A stretch of DNA of 64,000 bases from Camarhynchus parvulus (taxonomy: Eukaryota; Chordata; Aves; Passeriformes; Thraupidae), in contig NC_044573.1 in assembly GCF_901933205.1 (NCBI RefSeq), forward strand, positions 34,196,993 through 34,260,992, read 5' to 3'. The position numbers were made by a program, and so were the translations under genes. The notes beneath the pieces were generated by a model. That model did not search any database, was not told the DNA's origin, and saw only the letters and a list, made by a program, of their open reading frames with translations. The number at the start of each line of letters is the position of its first letter. Position 1 is the stretch's first letter. Below are positions 1-11,620 of the stretch, piece after piece.

Positions 1-1680
1 AAAATGAAGCATCTGTAATTTTTAACTCTTCAGTTATTTCAGGCATGGCATCTGCAGCACTGGGAACTCTATTTCTATACCCATCACTTCCTCTTGCAGC
101 CTTTAGCACACACCTCACAAAGACCCTATAGCAGGGCTCAGTGAAAACAGAAGTTAGGGCCAGCCTGTGATGTTTTGCTGAAGCTGTTGAAATATTTTCT
201 CAGCCTGTAAAGAAGACAATAGGTAAAGTGATTATAGATGGGGAAGCAGCTATGATATACCAAATGAGAGAATAACACTCTGGGTTACTCTATACAATAG
301 TAGTAACATCTATTTTCTGTGGTTATCCATGTTGTTGAGAATATGTGTTATGTGAGAAACTTCCTGTTCCTTCCTCAGTGGACAGAAAGAAAATTATTTA
401 ATTTTTCACCAGAATTATTGCAGCAATTTGGAAAATTTTGTATAGTCGGTGTGGACAAGATAGGAAACATTTTGGGGAATGCTGACAGAAATAATGGAAG
501 CAATTACTGAAAGATGTACAGTGTAGAAATATTCTGGAATGTAATTGCAACACTGTCCCTCTGGCATTTTAAAGACTCCTAAAGTACTGACACACTTGCT
601 CTGTCAATCTACTGAAAGAGAATGAAAATGTGTGTATATTACTGGTTTGCTTCCTTTGGTGGCTCAAATCAATCTCCAGCAGCATCAGTAGGTTAACCAG
701 TGCTATTTCCTTAAAACTAAACTAGTTCTTGCCAGCAACAGATCTCTTCTGCCCTTACAGGTGGTCTGCCTTGACTGCAGCAAATTGGACAGGGGGCTAA
801 TAAGGTTTTTGAGCTCACAGTAGCATATTTATTTTGACCTTAGATTGCACAAATGTCAAGCAAAACCAGCCATTTCCAAACCAATAGAACTGCAACAGAA
901 TTTCTTGGCCACCTTGGCTTGCTCCAGAGAGAAGTGCTGCCTAGCTGCTCAGCTACCTCTGCTGAGGTCAGGAGGATTTGTAGAGGGCTTTTCTTGCAAC
1001 TGGCAAAGCATGATATTTATAATTAGTGCCTAGTACTGCTATGGAAGAGTTGGCCAAAAATATTTTGAAAGAGAAAAAAAGGGAGGAAATACATAAACGA
1101 TAAAATAGAAATGCAGTATCTTTGCGCTTTTGTATTTTCTGGTTTATGGGACTGTATCTAGCCTAAACTGTCATGAGGTTCCCCTCTGAACCATTATTAA
1201 GAAGTCCAGCATATAAAAAAGTATGCTTTTCATAAGCCAAATTTCATAAAGCAAATGTAATGGAGACTGATTTACCTTGAAGAGACTGTACTCAGGGGCC
1301 TGAGTACTTACCAAAAATTCATGGCTTCCTTTCTTCAGAGCATTCAAACTCCAGTAACACATCCTTAGGAAAGAAGAGGGAAAAATTCAAACAGTCAGTG
1401 AATCAATAGGAAGTAAGGAAGCAGAGACTGTGAAGTAACTAGCAGTTAAGTGGATTAATCTGGCAAAAAAGTTGGCAAGGTTTCTTCTTCTTAGCTTTAC
1501 CAGCTGAAACTTGAACTGAGCATGGAGCCTCCTGTTGCCTGTTTAATCTCCTGCAATGCTATTTATCTGAGAGACTAAAATGTTCAGTTTCTTCTAAAGG
1601 AAAATCAGTAGCCCAGAAGACATGCTTAAATGATTCATTAATTCTGGAGGAAATGATACCTGTTTGATAATTAACTGATT
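1..1680. other. Unique AT-rich non-coding stretch
   Basis: I see no coding exon, RNA gene or recognisable interspersed repeat here. Reading frames on both strands are under about 65 codons with no family resemblance. The sequence is ordinary AT-rich vertebrate intergenic or intronic DNA. Confidence 0.6.
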
Positions 1681-1722
1681 TTCTTCTTCTTCTTCTACTA
1701 CTACTACTACTACTACTACTAC

Positions 1723-1785
<63 letters not shown>
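1681..1785. repeat. Composite trinucleotide microsatellite
   Basis: About 105 bp of three adjoining trinucleotide blocks on the plus strand: roughly five TTC units, then about nine or ten CTA units, then about twenty TTA/ATT units. Each block differs from its neighbour by one base of the unit, as expected when a point mutation within an array is itself amplified by slippage. On the minus strand the array reads as runs of Arg, Ser and Asn codons, but this is a by-product of the repeat and not a protein. Confidence 0.95.
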
Positions 1786-1788
<3 letters not shown>

Positions 1789-2799
1789 CGGTCCAATATA
1801 TTTTTTTTTTAAAAAAAGGTAATTTGATCTTAGAAATCAAAACCTAGGAAATCTCAGAATAAAACATTTGGGTTTGGTTTGGTTTTTTTTTTTCTGTGTG
1901 TTTAGTGGTTTTGTTTTATTACCAAAGGAGAAATGTGGTAAAATCCAAGTGAAATCACAGAGGGTTACAACATCCATGAATCCATGTTTGAATGTAAACT
2001 TTTTCCCCATATGAGAAACCACAGTAGTTATTAGAGTAAATAATGCAGTTACCGCCACAGTTAAGGAGTTGTCACCACAGTTGAGAGCAAGTCTGTCTGA
2101 CCGGTGTGGCTGAGGAAGTTAATGTAGACCTTCCAGCACGGAAGCTTGCCACACCCTTCACTTAGAATCCCTTAGAATCCTTGCTGCTAAGTGCCTGTCC
2201 ACCTCCTCTGATTAACTGCTTGGAGCATGGGTTGCTCCTTCCTTCATCCCTTGCAGATGTCAATATGCACCGAGGACAAAAGCATTCTATTCTTCTGAGC
2301 AGCAGCTGCCTTTTGCTGAACAGATCTTTTCTTCCTTAAAAAGTCATAGGACAATAGAGCTACAAAGCACAATCTGGTTTTCTTTGTGGAAGCAATGCAA
2401 GATACAGAGGAAAGAATTGAGAATAATTTTACACTCAGATCTTCTTCATTTCTTTTTTTTTCCTTAAATTTGATGCAAAATTCCTAGGAAATTATGTCCT
2501 TATGTAAATGAAACATTAAGGATTATGAATCAAATTCTCAAATGTCATGACATGTAGAAGTCAGGCTGTAGGCTCAACCTTTACTCTGGCTCTGCCTCTT
2601 TCTTAAAATATAGACAGTCTTTATGATGTTATAAATTATTACTCAGACTACATAGGAGTTGGTATAACAAACTGGAATTCTCTACAAAAGTTTATAAATA
2701 GCAAACTCATGACAGAAAATGCTGTGCAGCTGTGCTATATAAGGAAAGGAGCAATTTACTCACAAATGCTTCAGTATGTTCTGCCTTGTGTTTCAGTTT
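1786..2799. other. Unique non-coding stretch with a T/G-rich patch
   Basis: Contains a short T/G-rich low-complexity patch at about 1867-1920 (repeated GGTTT units running into a T tract). Otherwise I recognise nothing; no exon or RNA gene is supported. Confidence 0.55.
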
Positions 2800-2848
2800 G
2801 GCAAGATCATCTCTGGCTTGATCATCTCTCTGGCTTGATCATCTCTCT
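2800..2848. repeat. Short 17-bp tandem repeat
   Basis: Two exact copies of the 17-mer GGCTTGATCATCTCTCT are preceded by a shortened, slightly diverged third copy (GGCAAGATCATCTCT). This is a minisatellite-like local duplication. The unit carries the palindrome TGATCA. No function is implied. Confidence 0.85.
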
Positions 2849-5114
2849 GTTATTATTCATGCAAGGAGATTTTAGATATCATTGGTATTGTGGAGTTCCT
2901 GCCCTTCACAGTGATACTGATTCATGTGCAAATGAAAGTATTCATATGTGAATATAAGTATTCATTTTTCCTGCCAAGACTGCTGGCTACTGAAGATAAG
3001 CCCTTCTGGCCTAAAAGGAAAGAATGAGAACACCTTGGAAGTAAAAATGTCTTTAAAGCCTTCTGCTTCCTGAACAGCCCTTACTGAACAGCTGTCAGCA
3101 GCAGCGAGACAGGACTCTGCCCAAGGTTGGATTTGTCTGGGATCCCACTTTCAGCCACAGTAAACACCAGCTGTGATGGCACCTATCCTCAAGTGTGGGC
3201 AAGGAAGACAAGACTGATCAGTATTTGCCCTATGGACCATTCTTTAGACACCAATCACCCCACATGCATCCTTCTTATTCCTTCTCTGAATCAAGCCCAC
3301 TCAGATCAGCACAGGAGGTATATGTTAAGGAAATTTCCCTGTCCAACCATCCAGGAGCCAATCTGACAGTCCCACTTACATCACCTGAGCTGGCACCGAA
3401 GCCCCTTTGCATCTGCACCACCCTGGGGTGGTTGGTTTCTGCTGTATCTCTCAGTGGCCATCACCTGCCTGTGACATAGGTCCTTGAGCCCTTTGTTGTG
3501 CAACGGGTTGGCACTTTCCCCCCCTCTTTCCTGGGGCTTCTGTCACCCAGAGCTCTGTCTGCAGCTTACACTGCGGCTTGCACACCTGCAGTGAATGTAT
3601 TCCTCACCCTGTGTTATAAAAGGGGTGTTTCACACAGACAGGTACAGCAGTTTCAGAAAAGGGGGCATGTAGAGCTTCATCTTCTGTCAGAACTCCAGCC
3701 CAGCATCCATGCTGTTTGAACCCCACTGTTCCTCAAGCTGGGAAAAGTACCATAATAACTGTTCATGTATGTGCAAAATATCTCTTCTATGAGTGTACCA
3801 AAAACCACGTTGTGCCTTGGTGGGAAACTGGCCTTATTGGCCTGAAACAGTCAGAAAGAAGAAAGAGATCTACTTAGATGCTTGTAGCAATCAGTTCTGT
3901 TTTAAAAATGAAGTTCTTAAGAGATAAGAGTATTTGAGAAGGCTGTTCTTTTATTTCCCAGCATGTGAAGGATTATAGTCTAAATGATATCCTGGATATA
4001 CCACATCTAAATATGAATGCACTATGTTAGAAAGAAGTAAACTGGTCAAGGTTATTACCCAGGATAACACCTACTGAGATTTATAAGGCTCCCAACAGCA
4101 ATTTTCATCACAAAAGTAAGCACAGTATTATTATGTCTGTGATTGAGAACTCTTGAAATTTTGATAGCTTTCATTCAGATTCTTATCTTTGGACACAAAG
4201 AGAAATTTTACAATTGTACCACTGCACAGTTGTCCCAGTTTTAAATAAATTATTTCAACTTTAGTCAAAGATGTATTGCATACTGCTTTATAACAAGTAC
4301 CTGCCTCATACAGATTTTTGAGTTGTCTCTGATTTCTCTTTGTGGATTTTTTTTACATAGTGTGCATAAGGATGTGTACTCTCATTGAGGATATATTCAA
4401 GGTAAAACCTTGCTGTAAGTGACATTTTTTTACATTTTGCATCTGTATTGGAAACTAGGAGAGGGAAAGGCATCTCCAGGTGTTGTGAGGAGGTCACAGA
4501 GCCTGTTCCAGCATGGCTGCAAGGTATCTCCCTGGACCAGCCAGGGTGAGACCCAGTGAAAAACTGGTAGACTCTACCCTGCCACCATCATACACTGGTG
4601 AAAGGAATGAAAGCCTATGCACTGTGAGATGAAAGGATGCTTTACCGCTGAATTGAAGTACCACCAATTACTTCCTGCTCCTACTGTGAGCAGTGAAGAC
4701 AAGCTCTCCTCCAAGGCTCAGTGTTTTGGGTACTTTTCAATGTAGTCTTCATTTTAGACATTACCCATGGCATGATATAGCCTCACGTGAACAGCTCCCT
4801 GGCAAACCATTTTTTTTTTTTTACACAGGCCTCTTGGCATATCATAATCTTATGTTTAAGTTTTCTTCCATCAAATGTTATTCTTTGCATCTTAAATTAT
4901 TTTGGACATTTTCCTTTCACATTTACTAGAATTAACGTTGACATTGTGATATATTGCAAATGACATCTGTTGGAGCAACTTTTTCCCCCAAGAACTATAT
5001 TTCCTACCAGCCATAACCTCAGAATTTTGGGGAATTATTATATAATGTTGTTTCCAATCAAAATAAATGTGTTCAGTTTTCCTATATGCAGAGGCATTAA
5101 ATAAAAGTTACACA
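2849..5114. other. Unique non-coding stretch
   Basis: No gene or recognisable mobile element. The 3.1-3.7 kb part is somewhat more GC-rich than its flanks and gives several overlapping frames of 70-95 codons on the plus strand. These have no domain resemblance, and they overlap in different frames as expected of chance. Confidence 0.5.
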
Positions 5115-5195
5115 GCTCGGTCAGTCCTCTTCCTACTAAATTTGGTGGCAAAAGTCCCACTGACTTCATGGGACCAGGATTTAGATCATGGGTGA
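5115..5195. repeat. Decayed ancient amniote repeat (candidate)
   Basis: The core, with CAAAAGTCCCACTGACTTCA followed by a purine-rich GGACCAGGATTT, resembles a very old interspersed repeat common in bird, turtle and crocodile DNA (pattern: AAA-CTCCCATTGACTTCAATGGGA-GCAGGAT). I cannot name the family with certainty. A second degenerate copy in the opposite orientation appears near 34.2 kb. The match is from memory of the pattern, so confidence is low. Confidence 0.35.
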
Positions 5196-6608
5196 TTAAC
5201 ATTCATAGAAATTATGGGTTAACCTCTAAAAATGGGAAAAGTTTGGCCACATAAGTCTCCTAAGACCTAGAAATTTTAAACATTTCTGTCACTGCTACTT
5301 ATACTTCACTCTTCATACTTTGTCTCCCTTTCACATGCTTTCATTAATTGCACAGAACTATTTGTGAATACAGTAAAAAAAATTGTATAATTAATGCTTA
5401 TTTTTAGGAGTAATTTAATCAACAGGAAATAGAAATTTACCTACCCTCCTTTCTCCAGAGAAGGAACAAATCTTTTGAAGGTTTGCTGCCGAAGTAAAAT
5501 CCAGAGAGGGTCTTATGCATATTTAACCACATGTGTACACAAATTTATAACTCCCTTATTGTCCCCCTAATTCAGAGGTGTCTAAATTCCCTAGTCTCTT
5601 AAGCAACATCCTGTATTCTTGTGCCAGAAAAAAAAAAAAAATGTTTCCAGCTGTATGATATTTGGTGTGCCTTCTTTTCACAAGATTATTGCTGGTTCCG
5701 GCCATGCTCCAAACTTTCCCTGGCCAGGTCTGCCATTCCTTACTCTAAGGAATGAGCAATGTGAGAAGCTGCTTTGCACAGAGGAACCCTGCACTAAGGA
5801 AATACTTAAATCCTGACCCATGCTGAATGGGTGAGGAAATTCTCAGTGCAATTACTCTAAACCCTTTTAAAGAAAGAGACTTCCCTCAGGAGAGTGCCTC
5901 CAGGCTAATCCTTCCAGGTGTCCAGAGCAGTTTGTAAAGGACAGCATTACCAGACACAGGCAGAACATATCAGGGGATTCTAACCTTTAGGACTGCATAA
6001 ACTACCTCCTTTCTGCAGAAATCCCAAGAGACAACATACCTCCAGAGCATGAGACCCTCCCTACTTTTTCAGACTTCGAGGAAAGAGCTGGTCATTTGTT
6101 GCAGGCCCAAACAAACAGCAAATATCAATATTTCTTGCCTAACTCAGCTGCCCTATTTAGTGTATTGATCTGCCCTCGTATCTCCATTCCTATTGCTGTG
6201 GAACAAGGGAGAAAAAAAAGAAGGTTCACAGCATTCATTTATGTCAGCTCACACCAACACCATTCCCAGGAAGAATTCCTCTTACTTCTCTTTTCTTTGC
6301 AGGGGTGCAAAATGCAAGCTGCATTTTAGCTTGCTCACTCTAGCTTACACTCTGCTCAATGTTCATGAAAAAAATAAGTGAAGGTAGAAACCTGGAAATG
6401 TTACTGGAAAGGGCTCATGGGGCACAAGTTGCCTGCAGTCCCCCAGGTCCCAGTACCTCCACCTGCACTGCTGGATGAGGAAGAGCCCACAATTTCTCTC
6501 CTTCACAACAGCTGTAGCCTGCCTTGGGTGGGAGCATAGATACAAAAGAAGTGTAATCTCTTAACTCACCATGCAGATCATTTAGAGGAATAATGTCAGG
6601 AAAAGCAT
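5196..6608. other. Unique non-coding stretch
   Basis: Holds a 13-base A tract near 5629 and otherwise ordinary AT-rich sequence. No exon, RNA gene or mobile element is recognised. Confidence 0.55.
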
Positions 6609-6660
6609 AAAAACCAACCAACCAACCCCCAAAACAAACCAAACAAAAAAACCCCAACAG
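6609..6660. repeat. A/C-rich low-complexity tract
   Basis: About 50 bp of CCAA, CAAA and CCCC blocks with almost no G or T; the complement is T/G-rich. Similar T/G-rich patches recur at about 1.87 kb, 10.0 kb and 63.15 kb. This is simple sequence rather than a mobile element. Confidence 0.8.
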
Positions 6661-7235
6661 ATAATTTTTTCTCTTAGATTGTTAGTTAATAAGATTACTG
6701 TCTTAGAATCTGAATTATTTGTTATAACTGAAAAAACTCTAATTAATATTTTAAAATGTGAAAAATCCCTTCTCTATCCAAACCAATATAGAATAATACT
6801 AATAATTTTCCTGTAGTAGTAGAAAAAATATCTGAGGCAATAAAATGGTTTGGAAGGATGCTTTCCTTAGCAAAATTCATAAAATCATGAAGGCTTAGTG
6901 GATTCTGGTGCTTTTCAAGGGATATTTTTTAAAATGGAGAAAAGGGTTACATTCAGGTGTGGCTTTTTCTCAATATTCTAGGAATCTTGAGTACACCAGA
7001 TAAGAATTCATGTCCTTAAAAAATGCAGTGGCTTTGCAACTAAATAATGTTACCCATCTGGTCAAGAAAAACTCACCACAGAAATTGTATTCAGTCATGA
7101 AAAGAAAAATTGGAGACAAAAATTAACAATATTTTTGTACTGGTTTTGTTCCAAAATTTTTAACAGTCAACACAAGGGACAGAGCATAAAATAGACATGA
7201 AACAATAACAAAACTCTATGCATTATAATTAAAGT
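6661..7235. other. AT-rich non-coding spacer
   Basis: Very AT-rich sequence leading up to the CR1 3' end at 7236. No feature is seen. Confidence 0.55.
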
Positions 7236-7905
7236 AGAATCATAGAGTGGTCTGGGTTGGAAGAGAGATGTGAGGCTGACAGGTGGGTAGTTCACAAAGT
7301 CCTCCATTCTCCCCTTTTTAAAAATGTGTACAATATTTCCTCTTTTCCAGTCACCTGGGACTTCATCTAAATGCCATTTTTCAAATATCATGGCAAGAGG
7401 ATTGGCAGCTATGTCAGCCAATTCCCTCAGTGCTCTAGGATTCCTCTCCTCAGACCCCACAGATTTATGTACATTCAGGGTCCTCAGGTGGTCATGAACT
7501 TGACCTTCTCTTTCAGTGGGAGCGACTTTGCTCTCCCAGTCCCCATCCTGCTGTCCATCCATTTGAGAGGTGTGGGAAGAGAGGCTGCCATCGAAGAATG
7601 CAGCAAAGATTTTTAGGTATGCCAGCCTTCTCCTCTTCCACTGTTACCAGTTTTCCAGCATTGTTTATTGGGGGGGAGGGTGTACACCTTCTTCGACCTT
7701 CCCTTTCTGGTTAACCTACCTGTAGGAGCCCTTCCAGTTATTCTTTGTGTCCCTTGCCAACTTCAGTTCCAGCTTTGCCTTGGCCTCACCCTATTTGTAC
7801 ACTGCTGCCCTTCATCCCTCTACTCTTCCTAGGTCTTCTACTGTCCTGGCTTCAACTGCCTCTGCATTTGCTTCTTTCCCATTAGTTTGACCAGCAGGTC
7901 CCTAC
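7236..7905 (-). mobile_element. CR1 LINE fragment, ORF2 linker/RT joined to 3' tail
   Basis: This is a non-LTR retrotransposon of the avian CR1 (chicken repeat 1) family lying on the minus strand. At the low-coordinate end, AGAATCATAGAGTGG and the following GGGTTGGAAG are the hallmark CR1 3' terminus read in reverse. About 30 bp in, at about 7260-7268, the sequence switches abruptly to the ORF2 reverse-transcriptase domain. Beyond about 7562 the similarity continues, with frame breaks, through the linker between endonuclease and RT (recognisable pieces ELKLARDTKNNWKG and VNQKGK) and ends near 7905, a typical 5' truncation. The catalytic RT motifs and most of the 3' UTR are missing. The copy is dead: it is truncated, frameshifted and internally deleted. 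No target-site duplication is expected for CR1. Confidence 0.85.
7266..7562 (-). pseudogene. CR1 ORF2 reverse transcriptase, N-terminal fragment
   Basis: About 99 codons in one open frame on the minus strand correspond to the start of the CR1 reverse-transcriptase domain. Diagnostic pieces are LRELADIAANPLAMIFEKW, EVPGDWKRGNI, IFKKGRMED and NYPPVSLTS. In intact elements this region precedes the catalytic palm motifs. Here the frame runs straight from VSLTS into translated 3'-tail sequence, so the polymerase active-site motifs are absent. It is a relic inside the CR1 fragment and not an expressed gene. The upstream part of ORF2, at 7563-7905, is out of frame with it. Confidence 0.85.
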
Positions 7906-9968
7906 ATATATTGTAACAATTCAAAACTCAGACACAAAAAAAGTGTAGTCCTAAAGGAAAAGAAAAAAAAAAGGGCAGAATGAGACAGAAAAACCCACAA
8001 TATTTAAAGGGAATATTTATTGTTTTATTTAACTTTATAAAAAAAAAAAAAACAAACTCCCACCTATCTCCTTTTTATTTACTCTTCCATAATATCCTAG
8101 TTTTAGTAGAATATATCAGGACACTTACAACAGAAATTGGTTGTACTACCATAGGATCATTCAGGTTTTGCAAAAGACCACTTACTGATGATACCTATGT
8201 GACAATAACTGCTTTTAGACATTACATCGGATTTACCTTTGTGGTCTTCTTAATTTTAAATGACAAGACAAAAACATAGTGACTTTTCAAAATGCCAGCT
8301 ACTGCTACGTGTTTAGAGGCTTGTCATAAATTACAAATATGCTAACTAATGGGGGGAGTGGCAGAATTAACTGTTGTGATGCAGCTAACTCTTGAAAATA
8401 CATCATGCTCTTTCAATTCAGGATGCAGAAATTCAGTTCGAAAGAAGAGGTGAAGAACCAGCATTTTCCACTTTTCCCAATTGTTGAAGCATCTCAAAAG
8501 TCAGTGGATCTAAGTAGTTAAAATTGTTGAATATTTACCATTGCTTTTTTTTAATTTTTTTAACCATGAAAACAATACTTCTACATTGACTAAGTGTAAA
8601 AAAAAGATTCTTTACTCTTCCTGAATCAGAATATAATGAGAAACAGAGCTCCAACAGAACTTTTCATTTGGTCTCAACATGCAGTACCCATTCAAGCAAC
8701 ATTTTAACAGTATTTGTTAAACTTCAGTCAGTTTCTATGGGCAACAACCAGTTCTTCACTAATTTACTTGATCTTCTACATTCACCATAAAAATAAAAAA
8801 AAATATTAGAATTCAACATCTCCATACTTGCAGTGGGATGTGGTAATTGATATCTCCCACCATGGGAGTTCAATTTTACTGAGAATTATTTTATAATAAA
8901 AAATAATTCTTCTCTAAAATGTGTGTAATTGGCATACCCATTAAACTATTTTAGAAAAGGAAGAATGCAACATTGATCCTAGATTTTCTACTTTCAGGAA
9001 ACTTCTCCTCCAAAATTTGCTTAGAAACTGCAGTAAAATATTTTCTTGGAGAGCCACAGATTTTGGAAGCTGTAAACAGTCAGTGTGGAAGCTGGTCCAC
9101 ACAGGAATTTGCACAAAACAATTTCACCTTCTGTACTTAAAACTTTTCCTAGCCCTTCCCTCCAGTCTGCATTCATTCAGATGAAAAAACCAGAATGAAG
9201 TCTGACCAGACAGGGAAGTCCCAAAGCCAGCATCAATCAGCTAAGCCCTACTGAAGGCAATGAGCTGAGGTGTCCTGGCTGAGCTACAGCCCTCTGATCT
9301 CTAAAAGAGAATTTATCTACACATTTGGTACAATAAAACCCAACAAAGCTGTGAAATTTCCATTTCCAAGTTGGGTAGGTCTGTGGAGGTTGATGGATGG
9401 AAGCAGCCCTGCTCTCCATGCCAGCAGGGGAAGGAAAGAAAGAAGGATCCCCTCTGGTGCTGTGGCTGGGCATTATCACATGAAAGGCACCCTGTGATGC
9501 CCTGGAAAGTATTGATCTGGAGTGCAGTGCCACTTTTTTCCTCTGCTAGAGTGAGGCCTCTGTGTGTGCAAACAAACAAGCTGACACAGGGCCAGGTGTC
9601 CTAAGCCTTCCACCAAATACAAACTTTCATGTATTTATTTATTTATGCAGTGTCTGCGGTGCATTTAAAGGTCAGTATGGATTACCTTGACTTGATAGCA
9701 CCTGAAAAGTTCTGTTAGCCACAAGTGCTTAACCTGAATGTCATGGAGCTATTGCAAAAGTTTAACTTGCATAAAGGTGCCTCTCAAGCCACTTTCTTGT
9801 ATCCTCTGTTTAGAGGTGTGTCTTGGGAGTTCTTGTATTCCACATTCCTAACATAAGTTTCACAAGCATGAAAGAACATCTGATGAAAGTGCTCTTGTAA
9901 TCCTGACTCCAAAAAATGATACCATCAATTAAAGGCCTTCCTGTGTCTGTTAATATAGAGGTTTCTTC
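7906..9968. other. Unique non-coding stretch
   Basis: Contains an A-rich patch at 7936-7975 and a 14-base A tract near 8040. Several overlapping frames of 75-100 codons at 9.24-9.60 kb, on both strands, reflect a local rise in GC and have no recognisable domain. No mobile element is identified. Confidence 0.5.
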
Positions 9969-10071
9969 AGGTTTTGGAGTTTTATTTTGTTTCAGGGTAT
10001 TTAGTTTTGGTTTGCTTTTGGTGTTTTTTGGGTTTGTTGGTTTGGTTTTTGGTTTTGTTTTTGTTTTTTTG
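9969..10071. repeat. T/G-rich low-complexity tract
   Basis: About 100 bp of GGTTTT/GTTTG-type words on the plus strand with few A or C residues. It is simple sequence. The words are not a regular telomere hexamer. Confidence 0.85.
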
Positions 10072-10205
10072 CCTATTGCTAGTTTTTCTCACAAAGATGA
10101 CAAAGGAACAAAAAATTTGACAAAAAAGCCACAATAATTCTCCATTAGTCTGTATTGTCATTTACACCAGGCTTAATTGGAAAACATATATGTTTCACAT
10201 TGTGC

Positions 10206-10335
10206 CAGCATAAAGGACTGCACAGATGCAGGGCAGTACAAAATCTGCCCTAAAACCAGGAATGTTCAGCCAGCATAAAGGACTACACAGATGCAGGGCA
10301 GTGCAAAATCTGCCCTAAAACCAGGAATGTTCAGC
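10206..10335 (+). repeat. 65-bp tandem duplication (two copies)
   Basis: Copy one is 10206-10270 and copy two is 10271-10335. They abut exactly and differ at only two positions, both G/A transitions. Each copy contains an inverted repeat, AGGGCAG and CTGCCCT separated by eight bases, which could form a small hairpin. The near identity suggests a recent duplication. The unit is not recognised as part of a known mobile element. Confidence 0.93.
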
Positions 10336-11039
10336 TCATCAGCAGTTTTTAAAATTTATTTTCCAGTAAAGCCACTCTTGTATAGCTTGTGACATCAGGA
10401 CAGCCTCACTGAACTGATTAGAGTATGGTATAAACAGCTGGATCACTGGAGGTGCAAGGACTGAAAGCATCCTGGAAAGGAAATAGAAGGAATAATTAGT
10501 GGTATAATCCACTAAGTGTTATAAAATGCAAAGGGAGAGGCCCACTGGGAGTGAAAAAATGAAGGTGGAGGCATTTGTGTGCCTGAGAGATGCAGTGGAG
10601 GTGGTGAGCTGAGAGAGCTTTTTGTTGGGAGGAGGTGGTCAGTGATGGCTGAGGCAGGGCCTTCCATGGGGGCAGCTCTGGGTTCATGGGTGTTTAGCGT
10701 GTATCCCTCCCCAACATTCTCTTCATCAGACAGGGACATCAGAGGAATCAGGGACAGTAGCTGACAGGCAGACAGCAGTTTGGCTGCTGGGAGTTGCTTG
10801 CTCTGGGCAAACCAGGACCTGTCTGGGACCACACAGGCAGGTGGCATCACGATCCTTCACCAGTTTGACCTGTTTTGCTCAGATGATTTACTGCTCTACT
10901 CCTCAGTCCAAGTACAGACTAGAGAAAAAGTCCTTCCTCTTGATGTTCCAATTGAGAGGGTCTCTATTTTTTCAACTCTTTTATAGTGATGATTTCATCC
11001 TTTTGCTAATAGCTCTATTCTCAGAGCCCATCTAAAAAT
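10336..11039. other. Unique non-coding stretch
   Basis: Moderate GC with overlapping frames of 60-110 codons on both strands at 10.5-10.9 kb, none with recognisable domains. Nothing firm can be assigned. Confidence 0.5.
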
Positions 11040-11620
11040 TCTCTAAAGAAAATCCCATTCTCTTTCTTCAATGCTTTCCCTTTGACCTATTTTGCTGTTT
11101 TCTGCTTTTATAACTATTGCCTTCTTTTTCTTTATTTAGATTGCATACCAGATCACTGTTTCAGCTCATTTTCTTTTACTTTGATATCTTTTGCTCATTC
11201 CCATAGTAAATGTCATTTGCAAGAACTGTGATTTTGGAGTCCAGCGTCTCTCATAATTTTTCTTCAATGTTCAGTGTTGCGATACTCTTTTTCTTTCTTT
11301 TTTCTCTTTGCTTTTCATGCAATTAGACTGTTCCTTTTCTCTTATGCTTTCACTGCCCCAAAAATCCCTGATCATGTCTCTCCTTCGCTCTACACCACTT
11401 TATTTTTTGCATTTGTGCTGGAATAAAACAGGGGATAAGTTCAAAGTTGCCCTCCTCCACTTGAAATCTTTTCTGACATGCTATACTTTTGACCCCTTTT
11501 CACCCAGTTGTGCAGTTCTACCCTATGCTTCTTATTGAACATAATAATTCTTGTTTTTACAAACTTTCCTTCACCCTCTTTCACCCCCATTTTCTCATTT
11601 ATACAAAAAATATTGCCTTC
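11040..11620. other. Strand-asymmetric pyrimidine-rich block
   Basis: The plus strand is strongly T+C-rich for about 580 bp. In the 60-base lines I counted, purines make up roughly 20-33% instead of about 50%. There is no simple repeat unit, so this is not a microsatellite. Frames here show no domain on either strand. Confidence 0.6.

Noticed and set aside
1559..1840. A minus-strand frame with a polyasparagine-polyserine-polyarginine run.
   Set aside because: The homopolymer runs are a direct translation of the composite trinucleotide microsatellite.
9969..10071. T/G-rich tract considered as interstitial telomeric repeat.
   Set aside because: The words are irregular (GGTTTT, GTTTG, TTTTTG) and TTAGGG units do not recur, so it is ordinary low complexity.
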